From Dimorphilus gyrociliatus (lineage: Eukaryota > Annelida > Polychaeta > Dinophilidae): a DNA stretch of 64,000 nucleotides. A model generated the notes under the pieces. The model was not told the DNA's origin, searched no databases, and saw nothing but the letters and a program-made list of their open reading frames with translations. Below, piece by piece: positions 61,375-64,000 of the stretch (position 1 is the stretch's first letter; the number at the start of each line of letters is the position of its first letter). The position numbers and the translations under genes were made by a program. The stretch is from NCBI GenBank assembly GCA_904063045.1, contig CAJFCJ010000005.1:3997689-4061688 (forward strand), read 5' to 3'.

Positions 61375-62709
61375 AACATTCCAACACGCAGCAATCGGGA
61401 CTACAGGTTGTCCATATTGGTTTTGAAGTGTTTTTCTACCTTAATAGTTAATAAAATTCTCTTTTTTCTCAATATATCTGCTTATCCAACGGCTTTCTTA
61501 TAGCTTGTCCACAACGAAAGTCTTAACAGTGTAAATTGAGAAGTTTAGACTTGCTCAATGTTAGAAAAACACTGAGAGCCAGACTTTTAGCCAATAGAGT
61601 ACGTGCATCTTATAGATTATAGCAGCCGTAATCGTAGGCAAATGGCGACCTCAAGATGAACAATAAGTTCAGCCATATTGGAAAGCCAAAAATGTATATT
61701 TTTAGTGTGTTCCACTGAACTTGGCGCAACAAAAAGGATTTCAAATAATTAAGAACGCAAAAAACTCGATTATTTTTGTTACTAGACCCCGTTAAGAATA
61801 CTAAGTCTTATCAATAATCTAGATTTAGTCCATAAATCAGAATATTCGGCCAAGTAATTATATTCTTAGTTCATAAAATATGTAATAAGTTAATATTCGA
61901 AATCAGTAAAAACGCATGTTTATTTGTATTGATGACAGGGTTTAGTCTACGTTAAATCTAAAAATAAGTGAAAATATGCACTTGTTTCATGGAGGTAATA
62001 GAAATCTTTAATTTATAGATTATTATTGAATAGCTTTTTTGCCTCTTAATAGACTTTATCGCTTTTTTCTAATTATAGAGCATATATTTTGGACTTGTGC
62101 CATTTTAAAGCACTAGCAAGTGTGCATTACATAATATTCTTGTCTGAACACGTTCAAGCGCGGGCGGCGCAATTCATAAATAGCCGTGTCACTATTCTTA
62201 CTTTCGTATTAAAGCGTAACGTAACACTTTATAATGAATAGAAATGAAAGTAAGAAAAAAACCGCTGTATTTCGAATTTAAAGTACTAATTAAAATGAAG
62301 TTTAATTAAATTCATTGAAGTTGAAATCTAAAAGGCAGAATAATTTCAATTTTTAAAATGATGAATGTTTATTGAAAATTACGAAAATTTCTTAAAAAAT
62401 AGATTAATAACCTGATATCTCTAAACATATAATAAATAATACACTTAATTAGTATTTTTTCAGTTTTTATTAAATCATCCAAATTCAATGTTATTGTTGA
62501 ACATATCCATTAAAAACGTATTCTGCTACAAAGTGCTTAAAATAACTTTTTACCTGTAAAAATGAGTTTCATATTTTTTTTCTATTTATTATTATCGCTT
62601 TCTTTCTAACTCGCTCTCACGCTATCTAGCTTTCTCTCTTTTTTCACTATTTTCCTCTTTTTTCTTCTCTCTTTCTCTCGCTTACTTACTCACTCGCTCT
62701 CTTTCTTTC

Positions 62710-62740
<31 letters not shown>

Positions 62741-62767
62741 TTACTTACTCATTCACTCTCTTTCTTT

Positions 62768-62828
<61 letters not shown>

Positions 62829-62861
62829 CTCCCTTTTCTATCTTTTTCATATATTCTCTTA
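61375..62861. other. intergenic
   Basis: Beyond the promoter elements this is AT-rich, apart from a short GC-rich patch at 62148-62175. The large CT repeat occupies the end next to the receptor gene. No exon is recognised; the frame at 61309-61503 is unsupported. Confidence 0.5.
62620..62830. repeat. CT-rich simple repeat with an internal 59-bp duplication
   Basis: Two imperfect copies of a unit containing CGCTTACTTACTCA (first near 62679, second near 62738) are followed by a pure CT run at about 62771-62824. It lies just past the stop codon of the receptor gene, probably in or near its 3' UTR. Confidence 0.85.
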
Positions 62862-64000
62862 TTAACTTGGATAATAATATCCTAAACCAAACAGGATTAT
62901 AAAAAGATAGATAAAGAAGAAAATTCTATCCATGACCAATGCGACAGCTCTCCACTCTTTACTAATCTTTGTGGTAACGTCCTTTTCGTAAAGTTTGTTA
63001 TTGAATGCCCTCAGAGCTCTTCTTATCTAATGAGAGAGAGAGAGGGAAAAAATAGAAAATTAGGTTAACTTCATGAAATGAATATAATTATACCTCTTTC
63101 ACTTCATTCTCCAAAGCTCCTTTTTGATGTATAGGTGATTCCATAGCAATATTACCGTTACAAGTTCCCTTATTATTATCGCAAGCTCCTGGTGGCGGTT
63201 GGAATTTGTTGTATTTCATTTCGGGGCACTTAATTCTTTTTTTTAGCTGTATATGAATAATAGAGAATTCGTTTATTAGTTGAAAGGGGGGATGGGAGAA
63301 TAATTGTACTGGGTTTTATCTTACTTTTTGTCTTCCATCAGGCGAATCAATTATGATCATTTGCTCGCCTCGTTTACCAAGACCTAATTCACCTTTCAAA
63401 CAGAGAAATCCACCGATAAATTCTACTAGAAACTTCCTCAACCAAAGGGGAACACGATTACGCTTGTCGCTTCGAAAGTATAAATTTATAATGATGACCG
63501 AGAGAAAAGTCGATAAAGTTATAAGAACGAGATTTAGGCAGAAATAGGCCCCAATTAATGGAATAGAGTGGCTGGCTGGAGGCGTACAATCAGCCAAAAT
63601 CCTTAAGAGGAGAAAGAAGGCTACAAAAATATTCATACCTAGAAAAATAATAGAATAAATGAGTAAATTTTTTGCAGTCGCTTCAATGTACTGTAACAAA
63701 CCAAGAATCATCTTTGCAGAAGATTCGGGAGGCAACCAAAATACAACTAATGTTAATAGGGAGAGAAGGACGCAGGGCAATATGAGAATGTAATTGTAAA
63801 AGGCGGCTGATCTCTTCAATTTGAAAGCGAATGTCAAATCCGGATAAGGTTCTGCGCAACAAGGGTAATATTTGACGTTTTTAACTGCAGGATGAGCCAG
63901 CAATATCCATTCGTTACTTGCCACATATTCCGTTATATCAACGGCTTCTAGACCCTCGTAAAAATCAATATTTAGCTTGAAACCGTCATAAGTCCAGCTC
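62862..64000 (-). CDS. nicotinic-type receptor subunit, alpha-like, atypical pore (partial, 5' end outside)
   Basis: Exons in the window: 64000-63702 (open at the edge), 63638-63325, 63246-63094 and 63026-62862. The extracellular part reads WTYDGFKLNIDF and KYYPCCAEPYPDLTF, with vicinal cysteines. TM1 follows. The M1-M2 junction is PPESSAKMILG, where cation channels have SGEK, so the -1' glutamate is Ala. M2 (MILGMNIFVAFFLLLRILAD) has Val at 9' and Arg at 16'. TM3, an intracellular loop of about 95 residues and TM4 (ALVMDRIFFFIYLFIILF) complete the subunit. Loss of the -1' Glu is the change seen in anion-selective molluscan nicotinic subunits (PAR in place of GEK), so chloride permeability is possible. 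The introns are 63-77 bp. Confidence 0.85.

Noticed and set aside
1-64000. Search by eye for tRNA, rRNA, CRISPR-like arrays and bacterial operons
   Set aside because: No cloverleaf-like A/B box pair, no rRNA-like block and no regular spacer array. All coding evidence is eukaryotic with introns.

Overview
The window is AT-rich nuclear DNA from an animal. Genes are split by short GT-AG introns (many 48-100 bp), use the standard code and lie close together. The set (DED-DED caspase, pocket protein, Barentsz/CASC3, strawberry notch, GTP-type PEPCK, eIF5-mimic protein, tyramine-like GPCRs, several nicotinic-type subunits, hemicentin-style thrombospondin repeats, an ARM-TIR-SAM protein) points to a bilaterian with a compact genome. 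My best guess is a small lophotrochozoan such as a miniature annelid of the Dimorphilus kind. That is inference from gene style, not a database match.

Layout. 1-2.8 kb: two tandem nicotinic-type Cys-loop subunits (the first is only a 3' end). 3.2-10 kb: a sulfotransferase, a peptide-type GPCR on the minus strand, and two tandem tyramine/octopamine-like GPCRs separated by a dead Tc1-type fragment. 10.3-15.3 kb: two decayed copies and one apparently intact copy of an ARM-TIR-SAM gene, then a convergent secreted Ser/Thr/Gln-rich repeat protein. 16.7-20.6 kb: a minus-strand secreted protein of five thrombospondin type 1 repeats (TSR), with an LTR-like island in its long last intron. 21-23.7 kb: an 11-exon LRR/EF-hand gene. 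26.1-29 kb: a plus-strand TSR paralogue, then a dead Tc1 transposase and decayed TSR exons. 29-38 kb: gene-poor, with one unknown 120-residue gene and a DRY-less GPCR.

38-61 kb is dense and mostly housekeeping or cell control: a small EGF/membrane protein, a caspase-8-like protease, CASC3, PEPCK, strawberry notch, BZW/5MP and an RBL/Rb pocket protein. 62.8-64 kb holds the 3' part of a third nicotinic subunit whose channel region differs from cation channels.

Gene models were built by hand by joining exons so that splice phases close. For every complete model the summed exon length is a multiple of three. The left half looks like accessory sequence: recent duplications, decayed copies and transposon remains. 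The right half is conserved single-copy gene territory. I see no tRNA or rRNA gene and no CRISPR-like array.
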